DNA of 64,000 nucleotides from Solibacillus silvestris_B (GTDB taxonomy: Bacteria > Bacillota > Bacilli > Bacillales_A > Planococcaceae). This document shows positions 8,531 through 16,032 of this stretch, piece by piece. The position numbers were made by a program, and so were the translations under genes. The stretch covers positions 122,127-186,126 of the forward strand of contig NZ_JBQCJW010000006.1 in assembly GCF_051967575.1 (NCBI RefSeq), in the 5' to 3' direction. How positions within the stretch are numbered: the first letter of the stretch is position 1; each line of letters opens with the position of its first letter. The notes under the pieces were generated by a model that made no database searches, was not told where the DNA came from, and saw only the letters and a program-made list of their open reading frames with translations.

Positions 8531-8566
8531 AGAAGTAACTTTGAAATCAAGAATCTGTAAAGCGAA

Positions 8567-8600
8567 GGGCATCGGGTATATTACTCCCGATGCCTTTTCT
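8567..8600 (+). terminator. Rho-independent terminator after the repeat protein
   Basis: Perfect 9-bp stem GGCATCGGG (8568-8576) / CCCGATGCC (8586-8594) followed by TTTTCT. It lies between convergent genes. Confidence 0.85.
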
Positions 8601-8604
8601 GCTA

Positions 8605-8862
8605 TTATTCGCCAAATGTTTCATACCAGCTATAGAGCGATGCGGTGAAGCTGACACCAAACAATATACCCCCGATTATGAGGGAAGCATTGGCATAACT
8701 TGTTTTGACGAATAAAAATTGCTCGCTGTCGGAAATGCCGCCAATTGAATTTAACCAAACAGACCCAAACATATTCGCAAGATGACCATTGAATACTATG
8801 AGCAACATTCCGATTATCGCAAAAATCAAGCTTAATTTAAGTAAACGGTTGTTTTTGTCCAT
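8605..8862 (-). CDS. Small two-TM membrane protein of unknown function
   Basis: An 85-residue protein with two hydrophobic segments, about residues 10-27 (LSLIFAIIGMLLIVFNG) and 60-78 (ASLIIGGILFGVSFTASLY), joined by a polar loop. A good ribosome site (GGGAGGCC) precedes the ATG on the minus strand. It lies 110 bp downstream of, and co-directional with, the ECF sigma/anti-sigma pair, so it could be read through from that operon. I do not recognise a family. Confidence 0.7.
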   Translation of the reverse strand: MDKNNRLLKLSLIFAIIGMLLIVFNGHLANMFGSVWLNSIGGISDSEQFLFVKTSYANASLIIGGILFGVSFTASLYSWYETFGE

Positions 8863-8972
8863 TGAAGGCCTCCCTATATACGTTTATAAAAAGGGTACCA
8901 TAATTTCACTCGTACTAGCATGGAAAAAAGAAGATGGGATTGCGTCTTTACAATACTCCCTTGCCAAGGCCA

Positions 8973-10526
8973 TTATTGAATCGGCAAAAAATTCGATTGC
9001 CAAATGCCGGTATTGCTTTTTGTCATCGTCCAAATGCCAGTATCCCCGTTTTCCAGTTTGTATTTAATGACGCCATCATCGCCATTTTCCTGGAATTCCC
9101 CTCGTTCGATTAACTTCGCGCGACGCAATGCCCAAAAACGGTTTTTTTCACTCCCGATAATTGTGTTTTCCTTCATATGTTCAGACTCGGACCAAAGTAC
9201 ATGACCTTCTTTTGATGTGTACATGCGATAATTTGTTTGTTCATCAATTAAAAACTTTGCATAAAGCTGAACACGAACATATGTGATCGGATCCACACCG
9301 CGAAATATTTCAACATCGTTTGCCATTTTAAATTGAGTATATAAATCGCGTTCTTTTTCCGACCAAAGTGCATCGTAATTTTGACGAGCATAGCCCGCAA
9401 TTTTTCCGCGCAACTGATCAAGAGTAATAACTTCTGCTGCCCCTCGCGCCCAATTGTCTGGCACGACGAATAATTCGTTCGCAGCTAACTGTGTATGAGG
9501 GAAGCTGGTGAAATATATATTTTTTGCTTCCTGCTCATTAAAATGCTGTCCTTTCATTTTTTCCATATATTGTTCGTATACTGGTTCGCCCATTATTTTT
9601 GCGAACATATAATCATGGGCGATATGATTCATGTTCGTTATTACCGAACCATTTTTTATTTCGATTTTTTCGTTAGGGAGCCCCAGCACACGGCTAATCG
9701 TTTGCTGCCCATTGTTATTTATATATGTGATTACATCGCCGCGCTGCAAATTTTCTATCGATGAATCGACGACAAGAGGATATTCATAATAGTCTTTATT
9801 ACCGCGATCCATCGTGTCCACTTTTAGCTCAATGAAAGACTGGGTAGGGGACAATGAATCAACAACCGGCACAGTAATTGCTTCATCATTTTCAGCACTA
9901 ATAGATTCGGCTAAACGAACCCATTCGCCATTCGTTTTATGAACAACGATGCGCGCTGCTTTTTCGCTTACCGCAAACCAATATGTTAAGTCATTATCAA
10001 GCTTTACAGTATGCGCTTCTTTTTGACCGACAAGTATTTTATCTAGATGGGCTGTTTCGATGACACCAGCATACATGAACGGCTCCTGCACTGTTGAACT
10101 CCACAAACGCTCATGGTGATATGGATTATTTTGCGCACCGGTCGTTTGTCTCCATTCCCAGCCGTCTTCATATTCAAAATACGCTAAATAGATAACTTTG
10201 CGCTCTTTTTCGTATTCAATGAAAGCGACAAGTGCATCTTGTTCCTTCAAGTAGTCAAATTGTCTGAATAGAATATCGTAGTCTTTTCCGAACATTTTTT
10301 CTTCAAAATAACGCTCGAACTTTGCGTGCAGCTGCCGATCCTGCTGCCAAAACCCGGCGAGTAATACGAGCGCTAATAACGCAATGAAACTTATAGCAAC
10401 GACGGAAACTTTCCGATTTTTCTTTTTTCGATTTTGAATATGGTTGATAACCGCTTGTTCGTTTTTATTCACAAATCGATATTCCTCTTCCAATACATTT
10501 TGCAGTTGGCGTTTTATTTCATTCAA
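8973..10526 (-). CDS. Transmembrane anti-sigma factor with an S26 signal-peptidase-like extracellular domain
   Basis: A 517-residue protein. An N-terminal cytosolic stretch of about 40 residues (MNEIKRQLQNVLEEEYRFVN onward) precedes one TM segment (VSVVAISFIALLALVLLAG, about 41-60) and a large extracellular part. Around residues 260-320 it reads LQRGDVITYINNNGQQ then TISRVLGLPNEKIEIKNGS, which parallels the S26 box RGDIVV...YVKRIIGLPGDTV; later ELFVVPDNWARGAAEV parallels the GDNR box. The catalytic Lys position is Ser, so peptidase activity is unlikely. The TTG at 10526 follows GAGAGGTGA and overlaps the sigma gene by 8 bp. It presumably sequesters the adjacent sigma factor at the membrane (inferred from context and topology). 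Confidence 0.75.
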   Translation of the reverse strand: MNEIKRQLQNVLEEEYRFVNKNEQAVINHIQNRKKKNRKVSVVAISFIALLALVLLAGFWQQDRQLHAKFERYFEEKMFGKDYDILFRQFDYLKEQDALVAFIEYEKERKVIYLAYFEYEDGWEWRQTTGAQNNPYHHERLWSSTVQEPFMYAGVIETAHLDKILVGQKEAHTVKLDNDLTYWFAVSEKAARIVVHKTNGEWVRLAESISAENDEAITVPVVDSLSPTQSFIELKVDTMDRGNKDYYEYPLVVDSSIENLQRGDVITYINNNGQQTISRVLGLPNEKIEIKNGSVITNMNHIAHDYMFAKIMGEPVYEQYMEKMKGQHFNEQEAKNIYFTSFPHTQLAANELFVVPDNWARGAAEVITLDQLRGKIAGYARQNYDALWSEKERDLYTQFKMANDVEIFRGVDPITYVRVQLYAKFLIDEQTNYRMYTSKEGHVLWSESEHMKENTIIGSEKNRFWALRRAKLIERGEFQENGDDGVIKYKLENGDTGIWTMTKSNTGIWQSNFLPIQ

Positions 10527-11040
10527 AAAAATCACCTCTCAATTGGAGTCCGCTCAGCGATGTTTTCAATAAAGCCCGGCCTCGCCGCAACCTTGTTTTA
10601 ATAGTGTTTTCAGAAGTGTCAAGCAATGCCGCGATTTCCAGACTTGTTAATTCTTCATAATAAAACAGCACAATTACTTCACGATATTTAATCGGCAATT
10701 GTAATACTGAATTAGCGATGGAGTTTTGCTCAAGCTTTTTTAAAGTCTGTTGTTCTGTGGAGGGCATTGAATCGCTCGGCATACTATTCCAAAGATTTTC
10801 CAATATACGAATCCGGTTTTTAAAGCTTCGCAAATGGTCACAGCTTTTATGAATGGTCATTTTCGCTAAATAAGTTTTTAAGCTGGCACGTCCTTCAAAT
10901 TGCCGGGTTTCAAAATATTTAATAAATACGTCTTGTACGATGTCTTCTGCAATTGTCCAGTTTTTCACATAAACATACGAAAGCCGTGTCAAATAATCGC
11001 CATAAGTTTGCATTATTTCTCTCATTTCATATGTACTCAT
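10519..11040 (-). CDS. ECF RNA polymerase sigma factor
   Basis: A 173-residue sigma-70 family ECF factor. Region 2 is visible as LTRLSYVYVKNWTIAEDIVQ DVFIKYFE (residues about 18-45) and region 4 as LPIKYREVIVLFYYEELTSLEIAALLDTSENTIKTRLRRGR near the C-terminus. No region 3, as expected for ECF factors. The ATG at 11040 is preceded by GAAAGGAGG; the frame continues upstream without a better start. It is translationally coupled to the S26-like anti-sigma gene, which overlaps its end. The stimulus is unknown. Confidence 0.9.
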   Translation of the reverse strand: MSTYEMREIMQTYGDYLTRLSYVYVKNWTIAEDIVQDVFIKYFETRQFEGRASLKTYLAKMTIHKSCDHLRSFKNRIRILENLWNSMPSDSMPSTEQQTLKKLEQNSIANSVLQLPIKYREVIVLFYYEELTSLEIAALLDTSENTIKTRLRRGRALLKTSLSGLQLRGDFFE

Positions 11041-11427
11041 AAATGCCTCCTTTCTCTGCGCAATAGACGAGCGACGCATGCATATAGTTTCAAAAAAACC
11101 AGGTAATGGGCAATTGTCTGCTCCCATACCTGGAGATTTCCGCGCCGTATCATTTCAAAGCCGACTTTGAAATTTTTAAGCTGCAAAATAAATTAGGCGC
11201 TGTCAATAATACGGGGCATATGGAGAAAGGGATGTACAGCAGTGCAGTTCCGTCCGCAAAATCCTCTGCTCGTCCATGGATGAAAAATGTGCGAACCGTG
11301 CTTCGGGTACAGTAAATTGGGTGGGATATAAGACATGATCAAAAATTCCTATGCATAGGAAAAAACCAATGTTAGCAACCTTGGAATCAGAAATAAATAT
11401 GAAAACGTTTTTCAAGCAGTCACAGTA
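11041..11427. other. Intergenic region with a hairpin; no supported gene
   Basis: A perfect 9-bp hairpin ATTTCAAAG-CCGA-CTTTGAAAT lies at 11152-11173 and is followed by TTTTTAAG on the plus strand. A minus-strand frame around 11203-11415 gives protein-like text (for example EARFAHFSSMDEQRILRTEL) but has no ribosome site and no match I know; it may be a gene remnant. The rest shows nothing recognisable. Confidence 0.35.
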
Positions 11428-12090
11428 TTAAACCCCTAATGGCTCATGCATAACAATATTAAAAATGTCAGGAAACTGATTGACGATAAAGTTAGCATGT
11501 CTAATTTCACCGAGCTGTGCAAAGTCGAAATTCACTGCAATGGAAGTCAATTTATTATGAATGGCCGCATTTATATCCGAAGCGCGGTCACCGATCATAT
11601 AGCCACAATGAACAGACTGCTCGTTCATAATATGCTCGACCAAATGCGATTTATCTTTTGACTCGATCTGGTCAATACTGTAGCATTTTTTTATCCAGCG
11701 ATTTAATCGATACCGTTCCATAATTGCTTGCAAATAAGCTGTTTCACCATTGCTGGCAATATATAAAGGGTACTTTTCGCTCAATTTTTGCAGTGTCCTT
11801 TCAACGCCGGCATATAATGCGCCATTGCCTTTTTCGATTTCATTTATAAGTGCGACTTGGAAGTGCTGATTGCTCTGTTCCCGGATCTCCGCGGAATGTA
11901 CGGGACATAAAGTTTCCCATACGACATTTAATGGAACCCCCATTATTCTGCGGTATGTTTCTATCGGTGTCCTGCCAGACCAAAGCCCATTTCCACGCAA
12001 ATGCTCAAATGTCTGCTCGAGTGCTCTTTCTAAAATAAGATCTGTTTGAAATAATGTGCCGTCCATATCGAAAATGATTGCTGTCTGCAT
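11428..12090 (-). CDS. HAD-superfamily phosphatase (haloacid dehalogenase-like, subfamily IA)
   Basis: A 220-residue HAD hydrolase. Motif I IFDMDGTLF with both nucleophilic and acid/base Asp near the N-terminus, an alpha-helical cap (about residues 20-90), motif II YIASNG, motif III Lys in ESKDKSHLV, and motif IV GYMIGDRASDINAA. All catalytic residues are present. Resembles phosphoglycolate phosphatase/nucleotidase-type enzymes; substrate not predictable. ATG 12090 follows GTGAGGA; an upstream GTG at 12105 overlaps the stop of the preceding gene. Likely co-transcribed with the DUF5412 gene. Confidence 0.85.
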   Translation of the reverse strand: MQTAIIFDMDGTLFQTDLILERALEQTFEHLRGNGLWSGRTPIETYRRIMGVPLNVVWETLCPVHSAEIREQSNQHFQVALINEIEKGNGALYAGVERTLQKLSEKYPLYIASNGETAYLQAIMERYRLNRWIKKCYSIDQIESKDKSHLVEHIMNEQSVHCGYMIGDRASDINAAIHNKLTSIAVNFDFAQLGEIRHANFIVNQFPDIFNIVMHEPLGV

Positions 12091-12101
12091 TGGAATCGTC
12101 C

Positions 12102-12644
12102 TCACTTTGTAATTTTATAGCCGAATGTATCGCCATTTTTTAAATTCAGTTCATGCCCGTTTATAATGACAATTTCGTTTGAAAGCCATTGTACATTTGC
12201 TTGTTCCGCATGCCGTTCGTAATAAAGATGCTTTTTTAATCCTAAAGGACCATCAAGCTCTGCCCGAATCCCGAACGTACCCATCGCGCCTGCATCGAAT
12301 GCGTAAAAATCAACGGTATATTGTTTGTTTGGCGATTGTGATGTCAGCAAATGTTCCGCGCCGCCTAAGGAAATGATGAGCAGTTTTAATGCAAAATACA
12401 CGAGTATTAATGCTGTGAAAATGAAGCATATTGTATTGATAATAACAGCTATAACCTTTTTCGGGCGAGTGAGCCGTTTAAATTCTTTTAGCATAATGTA
12501 AAAGGTCAATACAAATAGGATGGCCAAGGCAATAAGCGTTGTACTGGAAAATGCCCACAACGTATTCATCAACAAATAATAGCAGATGATTAAAAATAGC
12601 AGACAAGAACTAAATAAAGCAATGCCTGAATAATAATTTCGCAA
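12102..12644 (-). CDS. DUF5412 family membrane protein
   Basis: A 180-residue protein with three hydrophobic segments in its first half (about 8-26, 32-51, 67-92) and a C-terminal extracytoplasmic domain containing SPNKQYTVDFYAFDAGAMGT, ELDGPLGLKKHLYYE and VQWLSNEIVIING, the pattern of DUF5412 (recalled, not searched). Function unknown. The start is TTG at 12644 behind GGGGAGGCG. It lies 11 bp upstream of the HAD gene on the same strand. Confidence 0.75.
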   Translation of the reverse strand: MRNYYSGIALFSSCLLFLIICYYLLMNTLWAFSSTTLIALAILFVLTFYIMLKEFKRLTRPKKVIAVIINTICFIFTALILVYFALKLLIISLGGAEHLLTSQSPNKQYTVDFYAFDAGAMGTFGIRAELDGPLGLKKHLYYERHAEQANVQWLSNEIVIINGHELNLKNGDTFGYKITK

Positions 12645-12721
12645 AAAAGCGCCTCCCCAAGTGCTCTGGAAAATAATGTTTATAATGAGGACGGCAATAG
12701 GGGAGTAAGGTTGCTTGAAAA

Positions 12722-12933
12722 ATAACTATAAAAGTAGAGAGCGCTGAAAAACAGTCCTCTTCATTCGAGAAATTTTATAAGTTAATTGAAATCTGGGCAG
12801 CCATATCCGATAAAGCAATCGACGAGTATTTGAAGCTACACGGCAAGACGATAAAGAGATACTGAACCTAGTATGTGGGATGAACAGGGTACGCTCTTAT
12901 CTGTTGGAGTATCGGGATAAGCATTTCATCTAA
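12722..12933 (+). pseudogene. Possible frameshifted gene remnant
   Basis: Two plus-strand frames join into one protein-like text. From 12722 a startless frame reads SSSFEKFYKLIEIWAAISDK and AIDEYLKLHGKT before stopping at 12863; the +2 frame from about 12847 continues DKEILNLVCGMNRVRSYLLE to a TAA at 12931-12933. A single indel near 12846 would give about 70 helical residues. There is no start codon or ribosome site. The family is not recognised, and coincidence is possible. Confidence 0.3.
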
Positions 12934-12939
12934 AAATTA

Positions 12940-13010
12940 GGCGGAAAAACTCCGTCTATTCAGAAAGTTGAACAAAAAATAACGTAAATATACGGAGAAA
13001 TTCCGCCTAT
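12940..13010. repeat. Two short imperfect-palindrome units related to the dispersed repeat
   Basis: GGCGGAAAAACTCCGTCTATT (12940-12960 area) and TACGGAGAAATTCCGCCTAT (12991-13010) are variants of the CGGAAAAANTCCGC unit also found at 13049 onward and near 54,929-55,010. They extend the repeat cluster upstream. Confidence 0.6.
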
Positions 13011-13048
13011 CAACCCTTAAAATAAGAAAAAGGAGATTTATTCTTTAC

Positions 13049-13214
13049 ATAACCGGAAAAATTCCCTTTATATATTCGCAAAACGGACTTCCTTACACAT
13101 ATAACCGGAAAAACGCCGCTTAAGTTTCTTTCATTTATTTAAGGTTAAGATTTCAAATCCGAAAATGAAAATTTTATTTAATAAAAGAGAAGGGCTTTTA
13201 TATTAAAATGAAAC
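13049..13214. repeat. Dispersed intergenic repeat, copy A
   Basis: A 166-bp block that aligns end to end with 54929-55096. Both begin ATAACCGGAAAA, pass through AAACGGA and a second CGGAAAAANNCCGCTTA-like unit, and end with AAGGGCTTTTAT(A)TTAAAA.TGAAAC. The middle is diverged. It lies in an 898-bp gap (12645-13542) that has no supported gene; apart from this repeat, the remnant at 12722 and the terminator at 13436 I see only a 24-codon ORF at its end without a ribosome site. Confidence 0.65.
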
Positions 13215-13435
13215 ATAAAGTCTATTTCGTTACCGTAAACCCATTAAACATATGTACCGAGGAGTTTGCAAGGGATGGATGAGTTCAACGTGCTTGCAAA
13301 AAAAATGAAGTTAAAAATCCTTATATATTAAACTTCTAAAGCAGCGAGCTTATTTGGCATGGGTATCCAAGGCAGCAATACCGATAAATTCAGTTAAAAT
13401 TAAATGTATTTTAGAACCGCTAAATAAAAATGAAA

Positions 13436-13480
13436 CAAGGCATTTTCTACTCAATTTGAATAGAAAATGCCTTGTTTTCA
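13436..13480 (-). terminator. Bidirectional rho-independent terminator downstream of the yceI-like gene
   Basis: Perfect 14-bp stem CAAGGCATTTTCTA (13436-13449) / TAGAAAATGCCTTG (13461-13474). Plus-strand tail TTTTC; minus-strand tail TTTCATTTTTATTT. Confidence 0.8.
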
Positions 13481-13542
13481 TCTGAATAGCGAGCGTAATT
13501 TGTAAAATCTTTAACTTAAAAAAACGTCCGGAATGTTATTTA

Positions 13543-14073
13543 CTATTCTGTTTCGGGATTTAATTCTAGCTCTACTTTTATTTTAATATCTTTTCCTACT
13601 AATACGCCACCTGTTTCAAGCGCGGCATTCCACGTCAGCCCGAATTCTTCACGATCAATTTTCGTTTCTGCTTCAAAGCCGTAAACATCCACACCCCATG
13701 GATTTGTGCCTTTGCCGCCGTATTCTACATCAAATACAACAGGTTTTGTCACATCTCTAATCGTCAAATCGCCCGAAACTTTATAATCATCGCCGTTTTT
13801 TGCGATGCTTGTCGATTTGAATTTAATTTCGGGGAATTGTTCGATGTCAAAGAATTCGGCTGATTTTAAATGATTGTCACGATCACCGTTGTTCGTAGTA
13901 ATACTTGTCGCATCAATTGTAATATCAATGTTTGCTGACGTTAAGTCTGTCAGATCATCCACTTCAACTTCTGCTGAATAGTCAGTAAACTGTCCTTTAA
14001 CTTTCGAAACCATCATGTGCTTAACTTCAAAGCCTATTGTTGAGTGTGCCTGATCGATTTGCCATTTTGCCAT
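13543..14073 (-). CDS. YceI family protein (lipid-binding-like fold)
   Basis: A 176-residue YceI-family protein (PF04264), a beta-barrel that binds isoprenoid-type lipids in characterised relatives. Visible: WQIDQAHSTIGFEVKHMMVS at the start, SADITI-like NIDITIDATSITTNNGDRD NHLKSAEFFDIEQFP, then GDLTIRDVTKPVVFDVEY and FEAETKIDREEFGLTWN near the C-terminus. No signal peptide, so it is cytosolic, as in other Bacilli. ATG 14073 follows GGGAGGAA; the frame extends upstream through a palindromic operator and is not coding there. Physiological role unknown; often induced by thiol or electrophile stress (inference from family context). Confidence 0.9.
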   Translation of the reverse strand: MAKWQIDQAHSTIGFEVKHMMVSKVKGQFTDYSAEVEVDDLTDLTSANIDITIDATSITTNNGDRDNHLKSAEFFDIEQFPEIKFKSTSIAKNGDDYKVSGDLTIRDVTKPVVFDVEYGGKGTNPWGVDVYGFEAETKIDREEFGLTWNAALETGGVLVGKDIKIKVELELNPETE

Positions 14074-14100
14074 GTTAAATTCCTCCCAACTATTATAAAA

Positions 14101-14125
14101 ATTCAAGATTGTTTTTATCTTGAAT
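14101..14125 (-). promoter_or_regulatory. Candidate MarR-type operator upstream of the yceI-like gene
   Basis: Perfect inverted repeat ATTCAAGAT (14101-14109) / ATCTTGAAT (14117-14125), the latter continuing into TCGAAG to form an overlapping imperfect palindrome around GAATTC. It ends 28 bp before the start codon. The half-site resembles operators of MarR regulators such as MhqR (from memory). Confidence 0.5.
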
Positions 14126-14238
14126 TCGAAGTAAATTTACCATAACAAGAGATTACTGTCAATTGAAAGAGTCTGTAATTTTGAAAATTCCGATAATTCG
14201 AAGCGTATAGGAAATAATTGAATAGAAGGTTAGATTGT

Positions 14239-14841
14239 TTAATTTTCCATCATTAATTTAGCAATTTTTTCATCAAATCCTTCATTACGTTTCAGCAATT
14301 CTTCAATGACGAGTGCTTGTCGCTCTTTTGAGTGACCTTGGCTCAATTTTGCGGCAGCTTCAACCGACTGTACGTGAATTTTAAACGGAACGATCCCTTT
14401 TAATAAGCTGTTCATATAATTATCATCAACGTCATTCACATCATACGGGCTATTAGGGGCTTCGTACTTTTTGACTAATTGCTGCAATGACACCCGGATT
14501 TCTTCTTTATCTTCCAGCAGCTCGACACGGCCGTTTACATGGATTGCGACGTAATTCCATGTAGGGACTGAATCCTTTGTTTCATACCAAGATGACGAGA
14601 TATAGCTGTGCGGACCGTTGAAAATAGCGAGGATCTGCTGATCGACACAGTCTTTCCATTGTGGATTCGCACGCGCAAAATGACCGTATAAATATTGATT
14701 GTCTTCGCTTAAATGAAGCGGTAAATGGGTGGCGGCTGGAATCCCGCGATGCATCGCTACAAAAGTCGCGAAACTGTAATCTTTTATAAACTGAACAATT
14801 TTGTGTTCATCTTTTAATGCATAATATTTTGGTATATACAT
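14239..14841 (-). CDS. paiB: FMN-binding negative transcriptional regulator PaiB
   Basis: A 200-residue PaiB-family protein (FMN-binding split barrel, PF04299). Diagnostic parts: MYIPKYYALKDEHKIVQFIK at the start, FATFVAMHRGIPAATHLPLHL, GHFARANPQWK, IFNGPHSYISSSWY and VPTWNYVAIHVNGRVEL. In B. subtilis PaiB works with PaiA and represses sporulation and degradative-enzyme genes; its flavin ligand suggests redox or metabolite sensing. Starts 9 bp after paiA's stop on the same strand, behind GTGAGGT, so it is an operon partner. Confidence 0.92.
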   Translation of the reverse strand: MYIPKYYALKDEHKIVQFIKDYSFATFVAMHRGIPAATHLPLHLSEDNQYLYGHFARANPQWKDCVDQQILAIFNGPHSYISSSWYETKDSVPTWNYVAIHVNGRVELLEDKEEIRVSLQQLVKKYEAPNSPYDVNDVDDNYMNSLLKGIVPFKIHVQSVEAAAKLSQGHSKERQALVIEELLKRNEGFDEKIAKLMMEN

Positions 14842-14850
14842 GTTTTTACC

Positions 14851-15366
14851 TCACAATTCTTTAGTCATAATCAAATCAATTTGCTCTTCCTCACCCATGT
14901 GAAATGAATGGGCTCCTGTTTTTTGAAAGCTTTGTTTTTCATAAAACGCAATCGCATTTTCATTATTCTCCCAAACCCCGAGCCAAATTTTCGTTTTTTC
15001 CATTTCTTTTGCCAATCGAATTGCTTCATCCATCAAAACTTTTCCGAGCCCTAATTTTTGAAATTTACTCGAAATGTAAATACGTTCTACTTCCAGAGAG
15101 TCTGATTCCATTTTTTCCGACTGTGCTTCATTTGCATTCACTTTTAAATATCCTGCAAGTGCTTCATTCACATACAGTAACTTGAAAACAGAATGTACAT
15201 TTTGCAGTTCGGTAGTTAATTTCTCATTTGAAAATGCCTCATTTAAATAAGCAGCCATATTTTCGGCGTTGTTTTGCTCATGGAACGTTTCGTAAAATGT
15301 TTCACGGCTTATTTTTTGCAATGCCTGTAAATGCTCTGACGTACATTGTATTAGTTGAATGTTCAT
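14851..15366 (-). CDS. paiA: Spermidine/spermine N-acetyltransferase PaiA (GNAT)
   Basis: A 171-residue GNAT acetyltransferase that transfers acetyl from acetyl-CoA to polyamines. Near-diagnostic similarity to B. subtilis PaiA: SRETFYETFHEQNNAENMAAY, EVERIYISSKFQKLGLGKVL (the acetyl-CoA-binding QxxGxG region), KIWLGVWENNENAIAFYEK and GAHSFHMGEEEQIDLIM. Full length. AAGGAGT precedes the ATG. It lies between the MarR-type yybA-like gene and paiB, the same order as in B. subtilis. Confidence 0.92.
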   Translation of the reverse strand: MNIQLIQCTSEHLQALQKISRETFYETFHEQNNAENMAAYLNEAFSNEKLTTELQNVHSVFKLLYVNEALAGYLKVNANEAQSEKMESDSLEVERIYISSKFQKLGLGKVLMDEAIRLAKEMEKTKIWLGVWENNENAIAFYEKQSFQKTGAHSFHMGEEEQIDLIMTKEL

Positions 15367-15378
15367 TTAAATTACTCC

Positions 15379-15804
15379 TTAATATTGTCTTTTTTTACCC
15401 TTTTTTACATATTCCCAGTCTTTTTCTATGTTTTTTCGCATCTTTTCTAATGCAGTAGCAATCTGATCTATTTCTTTTTGCGAAAAACCTGTCAGTGCTG
15501 TCTTCTCTGAATGATTATGCTCATTTAAAATAGAAGGATAAATTGCTAAAGCTTTGTTCGTCGGATAAAGTTTTTTTATTTTTTTATTTGTATCGTCTTC
15601 ACGTTTTTCGATGAAGTTATTATTTTCAAGCTTTGCAATTGCACGTGCGGCTGTTGTGCGGTCTACTTTGATGATGTCTGCCAATTTTTCCTGGATGATG
15701 CCGGGTTGCTCACAAATGCGTACAACATATAAATATTGGCCCTTCGTTAAATCAAATTCTTTAAATTCTATATTGCTTATCGAATCTAGTGCACGGGCAA
15801 TCAT
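15379..15804 (-). CDS. yybA: MarR-family transcriptional regulator (YybA-like)
   Basis: A 141-residue winged-helix regulator. Key parts: TKGQYLYVVRICEQPGIIQE KLADIIKVDRTTAARAIAKLE (HTH) and the wing FIEKREDDTNKKIKKLYPT. The first gene of the yybA-paiA-paiB cluster, as in B. subtilis. The annotated ATG at 15804 is probably internal: the frame continues upstream as ITILREVGMIARALDS, which matches the usual N-terminus of this family, and AAGGAG (15838-15843) sits nine bases before an ATT codon at 15828. No ATG, GTG or TTG is available there, so the true start may be ATT or CTG. A palindromic operator lies at 15891-15914. Confidence 0.85.
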   Translation of the reverse strand: MIARALDSISNIEFKEFDLTKGQYLYVVRICEQPGIIQEKLADIIKVDRTTAARAIAKLENNNFIEKREDDTNKKIKKLYPTNKALAIYPSILNEHNHSEKTALTGFSQKEIDQIATALEKMRKNIEKDWEYVKKGKKRQY

Positions 15805-15890
15805 ACCGACTTCTCGTAATATAGTAATTCTATTCAGCTCCTTATCCGTATGATATTAGCAATAAAACAGTATAAATTAACTTTAGAATA

Positions 15891-15914
15891 ATTTTGTTGT
15901 AAATGCAACAAAAT
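15891..15914 (-). promoter_or_regulatory. Palindromic operator upstream of yybA-paiAB
   Basis: Perfect 9-bp inverted repeat ATTTTGTTG (15891-15899) / CAACAAAAT (15906-15914) with a 6-bp spacer. On the minus strand it lies about 20-40 bp upstream of a TATACT -10-like box, covering the -35 region. Autoregulation by the YybA-like protein is inferred. The gap is shared with the divergent ECF sigma gene. Confidence 0.55.
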
Positions 15915-16032
15915 TCATTTGATTAAACAATGTTTTTAGTTTAAATACAATGCATTTTCTTCTTCATAAATAGAAATTTGAAAACCAAATCGAATGCTGC
16001 TTTGTTTTATCATCAGAAGGGGGTTGAAACGT

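Noticed and set aside
11400..11416. cre-like TGAAAACGTTTTTCA
   Set aside because: One base too long between half-sites and not positioned before any start codon.
13208..13282. 24-codon ORF at the end of repeat copy A
   Set aside because: No ribosome site and no similarity; likely chance.
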